Assembly: GCA_018141785.1 (NCBI GenBank)
Contig: CP073341.1
Coordinates: 1,377,118 to 1,441,117 of the forward strand
Source of the DNA: Candidatus Paraprochloron terpiosi LD05
Lineage (GTDB): Bacteria > Cyanobacteriota > Cyanobacteriia > Cyanobacteriales > Prochloraceae
Direction of reading: 5' to 3'
Length of the DNA stretch: 64,000 nucleotides
Shown here piece after piece: positions 17,882 to 27,502 of this stretch (positions are counted from its first letter, which is position 1; the number at the start of each line of letters is the position of its first letter). The position numbers and the translations under genes were made by a program. The notes beneath the pieces were generated by a model. That model saw nothing but the letters and a program-made list of their open reading frames with translations. It was not told the origin of the DNA and made no database searches.

Positions 17882-18892
17882 CTAAGTTCGAGATGCTCGC
17901 AGTTGCCCACAAGCAGCATCTGCTCCTAACCCCCGAGAGTAGCGGACGCTAACTGCCTTTCTCAAACTCAGGAGGGATTGAGTGAAAGTTTGTATGCGCT
18001 GTTGGCTGGGACGCTGATAATCGGCCTCGCTTATGGGATTGTAAGGTATTAGGTTAATGTGACTCTGAAATCCGTGCAGATGGGTTGCCAGTTGTTGGGC
18101 GTGTTCTGGGAAATCGTTCACTTCCGCTAACAGGATATACTCAAAGGTGACGCGCCTTCTGGTGATGCGAACATATTCTTGACATTCCTTGAAGAGGGCG
18201 TGGAGGGGGTAAGATTTGGCACTGGGAATGAGTTTTTGCCGCAATTGCTGGTTGGGAGCATGGAGACTGACAGCAAGGGTGACTTGGAGGCGAGACTTGG
18301 CTAGTTGGCGAATTTTGCCTGGCAGTCCCACGGTGGAAATAGTTAGGGAGCGCTGTCCAATTCCTACATCTTCATTGAGGGTTTTCACAGCAGCTACTAC
18401 TTCATCTATGTTGAGGAGGGGTTCTCCCATACCCATGAAAACTACATGGCTGACTCGTCTGCCAAAGTCTTCTTGGACGGTGAGAACCTGATCCACAATT
18501 TCGTAGGATTTGAGATTACGAGCGAATTTTCCTTTACCTGTAGCGCAAAAATCACAAGTCATGGGGCACCCCACTTGGGAGGAAACGCAAACGGTGAGGC
18601 GTTTTTTGGTGGGGATACCCACGGTTTCAATGGTTAAACCATCCCGGAGACGGAGTAGGTATTTACGGGTGCCATCGGTGGCTGGGGTGCAATAATCTAT
18701 GGTGGAACGACCGATAGGATACTGGGTCAGGTTTTGCCGCCACTTTTTGGAGAATACGGAGATGTCGTCAAGGAAGCGGACCCCTTTTTGATACAACCAT
18801 TGATGGAGTTGCTTGCCTCGATAGGAGGGTTGTCCTTGTTCAATAACCCACTGGGTTAACTGGGTTAAAGATTTGCCTAGTAAAGGTTCCAT
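17882..18892 (-). CDS. rlmN: Dual-specificity 23S rRNA/tRNA adenine C2-methyltransferase RlmN
   Basis: 336 aa radical-SAM enzyme. The [4Fe-4S] motif CPMTCDFC (CxxxCxxC) sits in [20 protein letters not shown]. The GMGEPLLN loop, [15 protein letters not shown] and the C-terminal catalytic cysteine in GADAACGQL are all present. It methylates A2503 of 23S rRNA and A37 of tRNA. The start ATG at 18892 gives the usual [12 protein letters not shown] opening. Confidence 0.95.
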   Translation of the reverse strand: MEPLLGKSLTQLTQWVIEQGQPSYRGKQLHQWLYQKGVRFLDDISVFSKKWRQNLTQYPIGRSTIDYCTPATDGTRKYLLRLRDGLTIETVGIPTKKRLTVCVSSQVGCPMTCDFCATGKGKFARNLKSYEIVDQVLTVQEDFGRRVSHVVFMGMGEPLLNIDEVVAAVKTLNEDVGIGQRSLTISTVGLPGKIRQLAKSRLQVTLAVSLHAPNQQLRQKLIPSAKSYPLHALFKECQEYVRITRRRVTFEYILLAEVNDFPEHAQQLATHLHGFQSHINLIPYNPISEADYQRPSQQRIQTFTQSLLSLRKAVSVRYSRGLGADAACGQLRASRT

Positions 18893-19094
18893 AGGGTGTA
18901 GGGTGTGTCAGACAGGATAAATATAACTGATATCTAAAGTCGTCGCCTAGTGTTGCCCACCCATGCCTGGGATGGCAATATTATAGCAATTAACGGCAAA
19001 TCTGTCAAGGGTAATTGAGAATTTTGAGATAAAAGTTTACAATTAGTGAAAAAAATTAATATACCTGGAGAAGTAAGATGAGTTATTTTAGTTA

Positions 19095-19544
19095 TTGTTA
19101 GCAAACCAAGGAAAAAAAAGGACTACAATCTCTGCCCTGAATGTAACGATAACCGGGAATTTGAGCATTGAAGACGTGAACAATCCTACTCGGAATGGGA
19201 GGTTTAAGGATAACTACACCCTCATAAATGTATCCTTAGGGCAATTTTTTACTCTGGACTTAGGTTATGATGAGTTTGATGCTTATCTCCAACTGATTAA
19301 TGCAGATACTGGGAATGTGATCGCATCTGATGATGATGGTGGTCCAGGGATTAACTCTCAGTTGAGTTTCACCGCCGAAAATGGCATCAATTATCTAGTG
19401 AGGGTTACCAGTTTTCGCTCAGGTGCGATAGGGCAGTACATTTTAAGTACTAGGGCATGTCTGCAAAGTCAATTTTCGGGATTGTTTGGAGGCGCACCGC
19501 ATGGCGGATCCGCTACGCGGGTTGCCCTAAACCTTCGTGATTAG
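19095..19544 (+). pseudogene. Pre-peptidase C-terminal (PPC)-like domain fragment
   Basis: The frame holds a beta-rich domain with LSLEDVNN-like opening, FTLDLGYDEFDAYLQLINA, NVIASDDDGGPGINSQLSF and YLVRVTSFRSGAIGQYILST, the pattern of secreted PPC domains that normally follow proteases. It has only a TTG start after a stop, no signal peptide, and its 3' end runs into a repeat palindrome (GGCGGATCCGCTACGCGGG, about 19502-19520) that supplies the last codons. It is more likely a stranded domain than a working gene, though a small secreted protein cannot be excluded. Confidence 0.5.
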
Positions 19545-19636
19545 TAATAAGCGCTGCTGGGTAAAATTTACCAATGATTTAGGACTGCTATATTGCAGAT
19601 AATGCCGGGTGCGCCCCTACAACTAACTGGTCACTG

Positions 19637-20908
19637 TTAATATTTCCCGTCTCCTTGAACCACTTGCTTCATAGTAGTAAAGGTTTCCAAACCAATCAAA
19701 CCGAGACGATTTCCTTTCTGGTTAGACATACCTAAAAATACCGACTCTCCTCCTTTGGGGTGGCGAGAAAAGCGCGGCGATGAATTAATATAAACTAAAG
19801 CACTATCAATACCCATGGCAAACTGACGGCTTTCCTGATAAGATTCGCTTACTAAGCAATCCGCATGATTGCTGCTATATCGATTCATCCAAGTGATCGC
19901 CTCTGACAAGCTATCCACTTCTTTAAATGCGATAATTTTGTCCAAATAGGGTGTGCTCCATTCCAACTCTTCTACAGGAGTTAAATGTTCGGGAAATTCC
20001 TCAACTAATTGCTTATCTCCTCGCAGTTTAAATCCTTTTTCCTGAAGGCTATTAAAAAGACTTACTTTAGAAGAAGATTTCCGATCGCTGCTAATCAGTA
20101 CTTTCTCAATGGCATTCACCGGATCGGGAACGCTTTCATGGCTATCCAGAATCATCCACCGAACTAAATCCAAATCCCCGCTCGGTGCCCAATAAAGATA
20201 GCAGTTCCCCATAGCGGATTTTAAAACTGGAGCGGTAGAAGATTCAATGGCGTGTTGGATCAGACTGGGACGACCGTAGGGAATCACCAGATTAATATAC
20301 TGGTCAAGACTTACTAAATCGCGAATTGAAGACCCTTCTTCTGCTGAGAGGAATTCCAAACAGCCTGAAGGCAAACCAGCTTCCAGAAGTGCTTTTTGCA
20401 AAGTGTTGGCGATCGCCCCATTGCAATGACTCGCTTCCATTCCTCCCCGAACAATCAAGCTATTTCCTGTTTTGAGACACAAACCTGCTGCGATGGCTGC
20501 TAATTCGGGAAAAGCTTCGTAAATTAAAGCAATAACACCCAGAGGCATTCTTTGGCAATAAGTTTGACCGGGGTTTAGTTGATAGGGAGCATTCATCAAC
20601 CGCTCAATGGGATCGGATAACTCCGCCAGTCTTTGCAAAATACAGATCGCCTTCTGCAACCGTTCTGAGGTTAGCTTCAACCAATCTAAAATTAGTTCCG
20701 GTACTGCCATTTCCCGGCTGGTTTCCAGATCCAGAGTATTGGCTTCTAAAATTGCGCTCTTCGCCTTTTCCAGCCCAAGAGCCATGTACTCAATTCCAAG
20801 GCTGCGATCCACGCCCTTCGTCTTCTCTAATACTAGAGAAGCATTGTAAGCACGCTTAACCGAAACAAGCATTGGGGAAGGGGAGTTTTGATAATCCTCT
20901 ACTGCCAT
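19637..20908 (-). CDS. ProA-like aldehyde dehydrogenase-fold protein lacking the catalytic cysteine
   Basis: 423 aa, similar to gamma-glutamyl phosphate reductase. I start at the ATG at 20908; the frame upstream runs through the tRNA gene and is not coding. Family blocks include MPLGVIALIYEAFPELAAIA, LKTGNSLIVRGGMEA, INLVIPYGRPSLIQ and the closing GLIGLETFTTMKQVVQGDG. In ProA the nucleophile lies in PGVCNAxETLL; here the aligned segment is PDPVNAIEKVLI, with Val264 in place of Cys. It is therefore probably not a standard glutamate-5-semialdehyde dehydrogenase and may be a diverged paralogue. Length is normal. Confidence 0.75.
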   Translation of the reverse strand: MAVEDYQNSPSPMLVSVKRAYNASLVLEKTKGVDRSLGIEYMALGLEKAKSAILEANTLDLETSREMAVPELILDWLKLTSERLQKAICILQRLAELSDPIERLMNAPYQLNPGQTYCQRMPLGVIALIYEAFPELAAIAAGLCLKTGNSLIVRGGMEASHCNGAIANTLQKALLEAGLPSGCLEFLSAEEGSSIRDLVSLDQYINLVIPYGRPSLIQHAIESSTAPVLKSAMGNCYLYWAPSGDLDLVRWMILDSHESVPDPVNAIEKVLISSDRKSSSKVSLFNSLQEKGFKLRGDKQLVEEFPEHLTPVEELEWSTPYLDKIIAFKEVDSLSEAITWMNRYSSNHADCLVSESYQESRQFAMGIDSALVYINSSPRFSRHPKGGESVFLGMSNQKGNRLGLIGLETFTTMKQVVQGDGKY

Positions 20909-20943
20909 TATTTTTAACGCCAACAAGTATACTGGACCCCTCA

Positions 20944-21015
20944 AGCGGGTAACGCGATTCGAACGCGCGACATTCACCTTGGCAAGGTGACGCTCTACCA
21001 CTGAGCTATACCCGC
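20944..21015 (-). tRNA. tRNA-Gly (anticodon GCC)
   Basis: On the minus strand the sequence starts GCGGGTATAGCTCAGTGGTA and ends TTCGAATCGCGTTACCCGC plus discriminator T. The acceptor stem GCGGGTA/TACCCGC pairs fully, the D-loop has AGTGGTAGA, the anticodon loop reads TTGCCAA with GCC and the T-loop is TTCGAAT. CCA is not encoded. It lies 35 bp upstream of the ProA-like gene in the same direction. Confidence 0.97.
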
Positions 21016-21079
21016 ATCTCTCTTTTATCAAGTATGACAAAATAAAAGTCAAATGTCTACCCCTTTGGCAAAAAAAATT

Positions 21080-21661
21080 TCAACTTTTTTCCGTAACATC
21101 CTCAAACTCTTGCAGTACAAGGTTTTGAGCAGAAACGGGAAGAACATTTTTGTTGCCAGAAGAGGCAAAGGCTGAACCGCTCTCACCAAACTGTTGCATT
21201 AAATTGACCATTTCCAAAGCATTCAGGGCGTAATTCCAACCGTGATTGCTTTTAATTCCTGCCCTTTCCAAAGCTTGAGTCATGGTATCCGCCGTCAAAA
21301 TGCCGAAAATAACTGGCACTCCCGTTTGAAAAGCTGCTGCTGCTATGCCTTTAGCAGTTTCAGCAGCCACATAATCAAAATGGGGAGTTTGTCCTCGAAT
21401 GACTGCGCCGAGGCAAATCACCCCATGGTAACGATGGGAAATTGCCATTTGGCGAGCCACCATAGGAACTTCAAAACATCCAGGTACCCAAATATAATCC
21501 ACTTGAGTACCTTCCGGATTAATATCGACACCGTGGCGCTTTAGGCAATCTTGACACCCGGACAACAACTTCTCCGTCACCAGATCGTTAAAGCGAGCGA
21601 TGACGATGGCAAAACGGAATGAAGCTGGATCGCGAGTAAATGTTCCCTCAAAAACTGCCAT
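21080..21661 (-). CDS. ribH: 6,7-dimethyl-8-ribityllumazine synthase
   Basis: 193 aa. The lumazine synthase fold shows [71 protein letters not shown] and [13 protein letters not shown]. It makes the riboflavin precursor. The tail after about residue 165 is a longer, Ser-rich extension not needed for the fold. psbZ lies 250 bp upstream on the same strand, an arrangement common in cyanobacteria. Confidence 0.95.
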   Translation of the reverse strand: MAVFEGTFTRDPASFRFAIVIARFNDLVTEKLLSGCQDCLKRHGVDINPEGTQVDYIWVPGCFEVPMVARQMAISHRYHGVICLGAVIRGQTPHFDYVAAETAKGIAAAAFQTGVPVIFGILTADTMTQALERAGIKSNHGWNYALNALEMVNLMQQFGESGSAFASSGNKNVLPVSAQNLVLQEFEDVTEKS

Positions 21662-21815
21662 GGTAGTCCTAAATCGTTTTTTCTTAGCTTAATTTGACTC
21701 TCCTCGCGCCAAAGCAACGGGGATTCGTAGGATACACCATACGGGCACAGTCAAGATGCCTCTAGCTGCTCAAACTCACTTGCAGTTACTTTAGAGCTAG
21801 CTTATAACATGGTTG

Positions 21816-21835
21816 ACGGCGGTTAAAACCGCCGT
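21816..21835 (-). terminator. Hairpin between psbZ and ribH
   Basis: ACGGCGGTT (21816-21824) pairs with AACCGCCGT (21827-21835). It lies 78 bp after the psbZ stop on the minus strand and has no long T-run, so it could be a weak terminator or an RNA-stabilising stem. Confidence 0.45.
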
Positions 21836-21912
21836 GTCGTCGTTCATCCCCTCACTAAAGTTCCGTTGCTCTTCCGACTCCCGACTTCTTCCGGTAATGG
21901 ACGAGCCAGTTC

Positions 21913-22101
21913 TTAGATGACGAAAAAGTTCAGAACTGCTACAACTAATACTAAACCTATCCAAGCAAAAGAGCCAACCCAGAGCAGGGATTTAGATTGA
22001 TCCCAGTTTTGGGGTAAAGCATAGGCTACTGGAACCCCCACAACCAGCACGAAAGACAAGAATACCAAAGCAGCCAGTGATATTTGAAATAGAATAGACA
22101 T
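21913..22101 (-). CDS. psbZ: Photosystem II protein PsbZ (Ycf9)
   Basis: 62 aa with two transmembrane helices: [20 protein letters not shown] and a second in [20 protein letters not shown], joined by a short loop PQNWDQSK. This is the standard length and sequence of PsbZ, a small subunit near CP43 in photosystem II. The 320 bp upstream (22102-22420) hold its promoter area and no gene that I can see. Confidence 0.95.
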   Translation of the reverse strand: MSILFQISLAALVFLSFVLVVGVPVAYALPQNWDQSKSLLWVGSFAWIGLVLVVAVLNFFVI

Positions 22102-22420
22102 TTTTAACTTCTCCTAAAATGGCAAACGCTTAAATTTTTTCTAGATTAGAGTGGGCGTTAAATTGAGCAACTGTTTATATTGAGCTTAGGATCCGCCACT
22201 TTCACAGTAAGCCGCACCTCCGAATACCTCCAACCTGACTCTAAATCAAGAATAGGGCAATATACAGTGTCTGTCAATTGACACTTCTGAAGTATAGAAC
22301 CCATTTGGTATTTAAGCGCTCCGCCAGTTTACCATTCTTTCTACTCACCCCAGGGATCGCTCTTGGACCCCACAGTATCGTAATTAGGTCTCATATCGAT
22401 CCAAATTTGCATCTGGAGCC

Positions 22421-22705
22421 TCAAACCACATCTGCTCCTGACCTATCTATAAGAAAAGTCTCTTCAAGTCTTTGCTGCATTTTATTTAAAACTTCTTCTA
22501 TCGAATCACCTGAAATATCGTTATCATCAGAGTCAAGTCCTATATCTTGAATTAAAAAATCATGATCTGCTAACTCACTGCTGCTCTCTCCATTTTCATC
22601 CTGTGGAAAAGTTGGTTGCACTCTAAAGCATTCCCATCGACAAACTCTTGGAATATACTTGCCAGAAGGATATTCTTTTAATATTTCTATACGAAACCTA
22701 TTAGA
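22421..22705 (-). CDS. 3' exon of a small gene split by a group II intron, unknown function
   Basis: Reading on the minus strand from the intron edge, the frame begins SNRFRIEILKEYPSGKYIPR and ends with a highly acidic stretch (DIGLDSDDNDISGDSIEE) and TGA at 22421-22423. Joined to the 5' exon (25218-25301) it gives a continuous protein of about 122 aa, with the junction ...DDPW/SNRF. I do not recognise the family. It lies downstream of a Sel1-repeat gene in the same direction. Confidence 0.6.
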   Translation of the reverse strand, partial: SNRFRIEILKEYPSGKYIPRVCRWECFRVQPTFPQDENGESSSELADHDFLIQDIGLDSDDNDISGDSIEEVLNKMQQRLEETFLIDRSGADVV

Positions 22706-22783
22706 GTCGAGGGAGACGTTGCCGCCTCGCCCCTCTCCGATAAACCGGACGTGAGACTTTCACCTCATCCGGCTTAGGTATTT

Positions 22784-23170
22784 CTATGTCTTCACGACGC
22801 GCTTTACGAGTCCGTCCTTAATGCGCTTGCGATGTATTGCTTGCGCTTGGTGACATTCCCGATGGAGAGCAACTAAATTTTTACGTTTCCAGTTGTTATG
22901 GTTGCCGTCAATGTGGTGCAACTCCACGACACCATCCATCTCCATGAACTTACGGTTGCAGTGCGGACACTTACCCTTCTGTCGTTTGAGGGCTTCAGCG
23001 GTTGGTCCACTGTATAGTTTGGAATTCCGGTTGACCCAATAGGTGATGTTTCCGTTGTAGGGTGAGGCATCACCTTTAACCATCACGTGGTTATTGACTT
23101 TCCAGGAAACTGTAGGAAAAGCTTTCTTTATCTGTTCTGTTGTAAGCTGGCGTTTAGCCGCCCCCGCCAT
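22784..23170 (-). pseudogene. Intron-encoded protein, maturase end and HNH nuclease
   Basis: The frame from AKRQLTTEQIKKAFPTVSWK ends in an HNH domain: CPHCNRKFMEMDGVVELHHI, DGNHNNWKRKNLVALHRECH and a closing basic tail. The zinc Cys pairs and HH-N-H residues are present. It is out of frame with the reverse-transcriptase part; the shift falls within the palindromic repeat at 23161-23186. The apparent start ATG lies inside the repeat and is not original. Confidence 0.75.
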
Positions 23171-24234
23171 CCGCGATGCCGGGGGGTTTACCCTTGATAG
23201 CCAGACGTCTTGCTCGAGCTGCTTCCTTGATTGCCATCCTGCGTTTTTCAGCCCTCAGCTTACGCCATACCCAGTGCCTGAGCGACCATAGCGAGTGTTT
23301 GCCCATATCGCAGTTTTTGTGGTATTGCCTCCATCCTCGGACTTGTGACTCTATCCTTTTCAGGCGAGTATCCGTGGGTGCGCCATTCTTCCAAGTGGCC
23401 TTTACCTTAGCCTTTATGTCCGCATAGTTCTCGGAACTCGGTGTGGACTTAAAGACCCCACGGGAGTTGACACGGAAGTGCCACCCCAGAAAGTCGAATC
23501 CATCCGTAGCTTTACTCACCTTAGTCTTAGTTTCGTTAATTCGTAACCCTCTGGACTTTAAGAATTCGTCGATATCTTCCCGTAGCCTCTTGGTGTCAGC
23601 TCCGGGTTTACAGATAAAGACCGCGTCATCTGCGTAACGTATACCTCTTATGAGAGTCCCATTTCTACGACTCACTTTCCACTGATTCAACCCCAGGTTC
23701 TCAAATCCATCTAGGGCTATGTTGGCCAGTAAGGGTGATATGACACCACCTTGAGGCGTACCCTTCATACTGGAGGAATATTCACCACGAACGCCTGCTT
23801 TTACAGCTCTCTTTAATCCCTTTAAGGCTTCGATTGGTAGGACTACTCCATTGAGCATGACCTTGTGGTCAATTTCGTCAAAGCATTTACTGATATCTGT
23901 TTCCAGAATCAGCTTGTCCTTGCCGTTACACGTCTTCTTAAGTTGGTCAAAGATGAGCTTTTGTGCGTCCGCAGTACAGCGACCGGGTCGGAAGCCGTAG
24001 CTTCTTTCTCCGGCGGTTGCCTCATAGGCAGGTTCTGCTGCTAACTTGAGCAGCGCTTGCCATGCCCTGTCGGCTATTGTCGGGATGCCTAATCCCCGTG
24101 TTTTGCCATTCGGCTTGGGGATATTTACCCTTCTCAGTTGTTGGTGTTTCCAGTGGTACCAGTGCTTGTTCAGCTTTTGGCACAGCACTAGACGTTCTTT
24201 GGGGGAGAGCGCTGTTTTGCCATCAACTCCGGGG
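23154..24234 (-). pseudogene. Intron-encoded reverse transcriptase, central part
   Basis: It contains the RT blocks IPKPNGKTRGLGIPTIADRA, GERSYGFRPGRCTADAQ, ETDISKCFDEIDH, GTPQGGVISPLLANI and the catalytic RYADDAVF, followed by domain X features (GFDFLGWHFR, LKRIESQVRGWRQYHKNCDM). The original frame continues from KSPGVDGKTALSPKERL about 20 codons upstream of the first ATG. Catalytic residues are intact, but both ends are frame-broken. Confidence 0.85.
23161..23186. repeat. CCCCCGCCAT palindromic repeat inside the intron ORF (copy 5)
   Basis: CCCCCGCCAT, centre CCGCG, ATGCCGGGGGG. It lies exactly where the reverse-transcriptase frame (ending ...AIKGKPPGIADGGGG) and the HNH frame meet. Removing 25 nt would join AIKGK to AAKRQL in one frame. 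Confidence 0.7.
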
Positions 24235-24237
24235 GAC

Positions 24238-24546
24238 TTACGCCCAAGGTGTTAGCTGTGTTACTTGTTTGACGGCCAGAGCTTGAGCTGCACGACTCTG
24301 TAGTAGGAGCCGTTGTAAACGTTTGACCTTGGTTTTATGACCGTTCTTTTGCGCTTTAAAGATACTCCGCTGTAATCGAAAAACATGGTGATGGAATTTC
24401 TTCCATGGCAGGTCTTTCCAGACATCGTCAGTCCTCCGGCCAATCTTCCCCGTTAGCAGGAATGCTGCTAAATGAAGTCTCAGGGCTTTTAAACTGCGGT
24501 ATTCGATTGGAGTCTGGTTAGTGATATTCACAGTTTTGACCTTCAT
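24238..24546 (-). pseudogene. Intron-encoded protein, N-terminal part
   Basis: About 100 codons with the usual start of cyanobacterial group II reverse transcriptases: DVWKDLPWKKFHHHVFRLQR, then SIFKAQKNGHKTKVKRLQRL and LLQSRAAQALAVKQVTQL. It breaks at TPWA-stop near 24238. The RT part resumes one frame over within about 10 bases, so one or two small deletions separate them. Confidence 0.8.
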
Positions 24547-25217
24547 TAGTCGCTCTGATAATTACATTGGGTATCTTTTCTGTAGAAACCATCAGGCAGT
24601 TACGCCTTCTCTTACCCTCGCTCTTCCGTTAGGCCGTTAATCAAGCGACCCCACCCCTTCACTTGCTTGCTCCTGCGCAGCCGCGCCTGAGCAGGGCTTG
24701 GAATCCCTAGTTTCCGTGGAAGTTAAGCGAGTTTTTACTCGTTCCGAATGAACTATTGTTGCGAACCCTTGGGATTCATCCATTGACCTATCACCAACTC
24801 AGGAATGTAAGTGTTCCATGGTTGCCTTACGAGTTTCTTTCGGTGTTTCTTCTGTCGTAGGTAACGGTCTTCCGACAGTGTCAGATGTTAGGTCTTTTTT
24901 CAGATGATTCACGTTAAGTTATCCCGGTGTTCTCCCTGTTAGCGGAAGTGTCTCTGCCTAACCGTTCGGTCGCACTTTACCGCCCTGCTGCCAGCTTCTG
25001 CCTGGTGATTAACCTCACAGTGGCCAGATAAGGATTCACGTGATTCCCTCACGGGAGGGGCTTTCACCCTCATAGTTCATTCAGTTGTCAAGGTTCGGTA
25101 TCGTTTGTCCGTTTTCGCCCCTTTCGGTGGTTTAGATTATCGGAGACGTTGTCCCGGAAACCCTGCTCCTGCTTATGTTTGGCTCACGCCGCGACCTTCA
25201 CAGGAAACGAGCCGCAC

Positions 25218-25301
25218 CCATGGATCATCTTGATTAACTGTAAAGATGGGAGATACTTCAAATGTACCCACAACTTGCATCAGTTTTATTAAATTAGGCA
25301 T
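25218..25301 (-). CDS. 5' exon of the intron-split small gene
   Basis: From an ATG at 25301 it reads MPNLIKLMQVVGTFEVSPIF and ends DDPW at the intron edge. The frame is open further upstream to near the Sel1 gene stop, so the true start may be earlier, but this is the only ATG in the region. No clear ribosome site is seen. After splicing it continues as SNRFRIEIL. Confidence 0.55.
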
Positions 25302-25387
25302 TTTGACTTTTTCATCTGGTTGTACATTAATAGTGGCCTCGGAGCAGGAGTTGGAGGTGCAATTGACGGAAAGACGTTTATTGCACC

Positions 25388-26032
25388 TTAGTCGTTTGCC
25401 TGTGCTTTGTCTAACCAATACTTTGCTCTTTCTGGATCGGGAGTTAAGCCGAGTAACCCCTGTTGGTAAGCTTGTGCCAAAACTTTTTGAGATGATTCGT
25501 AATCTTGCTCGGCAGCTTTTTCATACCACCTAACAGCTTCTACTTCACTTTTCTCGACACCCTCGCCATTAGCGTACATTTCACCTAATCGATGATAAGC
25601 GTAGTAAAAGCCTCCTTCGCCAGCTTTCCGATACCTCTTGAATGCTTCTTCAAAATTATTATTTAATTTTTCTCTGATATTACTGGGTAATTCATATGCA
25701 CCAGTAAATATATCTCCTAGAAAGGATTGAGCAAAAGGAATACCATTCTCAGCAGCAGAGAAGAACCATTGAATTGCTTCTTCTGGGTTGCTCGAAAAAA
25801 GTATCCCTGCAAGATTATTTTGAGCAAGAGGATGTCCCTTCTCAGCGGCCGGACGATACCACCTAGCTGCCTGAGCAAGATCTTGCTGTACGCCATGACC
25901 TGTAAAATGCATTCCCGCAATTGAAATTTGCGCTCTTATATCCCCGTTTTGTGCTAAGGGCATCAGGATTTTGAATGCGGTATCATAATCGCCTGCTGCG
26001 TAAGCAGCATCTCCTTGTTCAAATGTAGACAT
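25388..26032 (-). CDS. Sel1-repeat (TPR-like) protein
   Basis: 214 aa built of about five to six Sel1-type helical repeats: YDTAFKILMPLAQNGDIRAQ, then GHGVQQDLAQAARWYRPAAE, AEKGHPLAQNNLAGILF, EEAIQWFFSAAENGIPFAQ, GEGVEKSEVEAVRWYEKAAE and ERAKYWLDKAQ. No signal peptide. Such proteins mediate protein contacts; the partner is not evident. It lies directly upstream of the intron-split gene in the same direction. The IS element begins 70 bp before its start and may have separated it from its promoter. Confidence 0.85.
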   Translation of the reverse strand: MSTFEQGDAAYAAGDYDTAFKILMPLAQNGDIRAQISIAGMHFTGHGVQQDLAQAARWYRPAAEKGHPLAQNNLAGILFSSNPEEAIQWFFSAAENGIPFAQSFLGDIFTGAYELPSNIREKLNNNFEEAFKRYRKAGEGGFYYAYHRLGEMYANGEGVEKSEVEAVRWYEKAAEQDYESSQKVLAQAYQQGLLGLTPDPERAKYWLDKAQAND

Positions 26033-26279
26033 GAAAAAGCAAAGATTCCTTCTTGAACAGTAGACATGTTAATCTCATTCAATTAGGTTGATTCATTTTG
26101 GGGGTGTGGTCAAAAGTAGTTGATAGAGCAGAGAATAAGTTTGATCGCGGCCCGAACTATTGATAGGTCTTCTCATTTTTGATTACCCGGCAACAAGGTA
26201 TCGCTTGACATATATGATTAGATATAGCAGCGGCCAGGGCAATTAGGACAGGACAGAGCGACTCTGAAGATTGGTACGG

Positions 26280-27262
26280 TAGAAGAAGTAGATTACTCTA
26301 CCTCAGCCCCGATTCAAAACCGTGCAAGCAACTTTCATCGCACACGGCTCCTATGAGTTTTGGCCCCACGTGATGTTTAATCACTCTAGCCATTGACTAC
26401 GTTCCTCACCAATTTTGGTTCCATCTGGGTTAGGTAATTTCCGCAGTCTTCCCCCATTTCCTTTACTTAGTACTTCCCTTCTTCGTCATGCAATCGAATG
26501 CGGTATTTAATACCCTTTCGGGTTACAAGGTTTATTCGCACATTTTCAAGTACTTTTCGTTCTCGCTCATTGTGGGCAATCGTTTCAGCTGTTACCAGTT
26601 TTCGTTTCGTTCCCACGTCCTATCCGTCGTTTTTGTTAGAGTTTGCTAATCTCCCTCCTTGGATACCATCCCAAGGTGGTTACCGACGTTTTTCGTCGTT
26701 CCAAATCCAGAATTGATTGAGTATTTAGGTTCCACCAATTTGCCTGCGTTTCCACACCCCAGGGATGCTCGTGTAGAAATGAAACCGAGCGGGTATTTCT
26801 TCTTGTTTGTCACTGCGTGCTGAGTCCTTCGGTCCCACCTATAGATAAGACACTTTTTACGGCGGTTCACTTACCACCCCGGCATTGATTAATGGCGGGG
26901 GCTTCCATTAACCTTGTACTCTCCTCCTTAGCGCCAGTGTGACCTTAGTCTCTGATTGCGCCCTGCTGCCAGCTTCACCCTCCGTTAGCAAAACGGTGGA
27001 CCGCTTGAATTCACGGCCATGGTGTGGCCAGATAGAGATTCTGATTTCCCCCCGGCATTGATTAATGGCGGGGGCTGGACTTGAGGTTCCCCTCTCACCA
27101 GCAATCTGGATTTAGTTATCAAGGTACAGTACCTCTCACGAGGTCACCTGGTTTTCAGCTCCTTTCAGTGCTTAGATTATCCAGGAGCTACTAATACCAA
27201 GCAGAGGTTTATATGCCTTAATGCCTATTACTAGGCGGCTTTAGCCTCTAACGACTCGCCCC
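26280..27262 (-). mobile_element. Degenerate ORF-less group II intron inside the IS element
   Basis: Domain V is clear on the minus strand at 26317-26350 (GAGCCGTGTGCGATGAAAGT then TGCTTGCACGGTTT). At the other end the stretch GGATAATCTAAGCACTGAAA aligns with GATAATCTAAACCACCGAAA of the intron at 22706-25217, and a weak 5' start GGGCGAGTC lies near 27262. No reverse transcriptase is present. Two CCCCCGGCAT palindromes (26875-26902 and 27048-27076) have entered it. The boundaries are approximate. Confidence 0.65.
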
Positions 27263-27502
27263 TCTATACTCTCCACTCTCCTGTTAGCAGACTCTTGAAG
27301 ATGTCTTATATAGCTTGTCCATTGCTATATACAATTTATTAACCTTTCGGGCGTGCGCGCCCTCAAGGCGTTCCAGGCGCGCACGCCTGGAACGTTAACC
27401 CAGTCAAGTAAGCGGGATATTTTCTCTTAATATCGGTATTTGCATTCTGGGAAAAAATCTGGTCTTACTGATAATACAAATAAATTGTACGCCTTCACTA
27501 CC

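Larger units (their letters stand above)
22706..25217 (-). mobile_element. Group II intron with HNH-type intron-encoded protein (degenerate ORF)
   Basis: 2,512 nt. The 5' end reads GTGCGGCTCG (consensus GUGYG) from 25217. Domain V is at 22742-22775 (AAGCCGGATGAGGTGAAAGT then CTCACGTCCGGTTT), domain VI follows, and the 3' end CTCGAC at 22706 fits the AY rule. It encodes a reverse transcriptase/maturase with C-terminal HNH nuclease, now in three frames. Exact removal joins GATGATCCATGG to TCTAATAGG in frame. The RNA core looks complete, so it may still splice with maturase supplied in trans; mobility by itself is unlikely. Confidence 0.82.

Noticed and set aside
20909..21052. Upstream extension of the ProA-like gene
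   Set aside because: It is translated through the tRNA-Gly gene; the ATG at 20908 gives the normal protein start.
26400..26870. Possible reverse-transcriptase remains in the IS-borne intron
   Set aside because: No RT block found in any frame; treated as ribozyme sequence only.
27340..27395. GC-rich hairpin before the transposase as an attachment or resolution site
   Set aside because: A single palindrome of GCGCGC/CGTTCCAGGC type, more like a dispersed repeat; no partner site seen.
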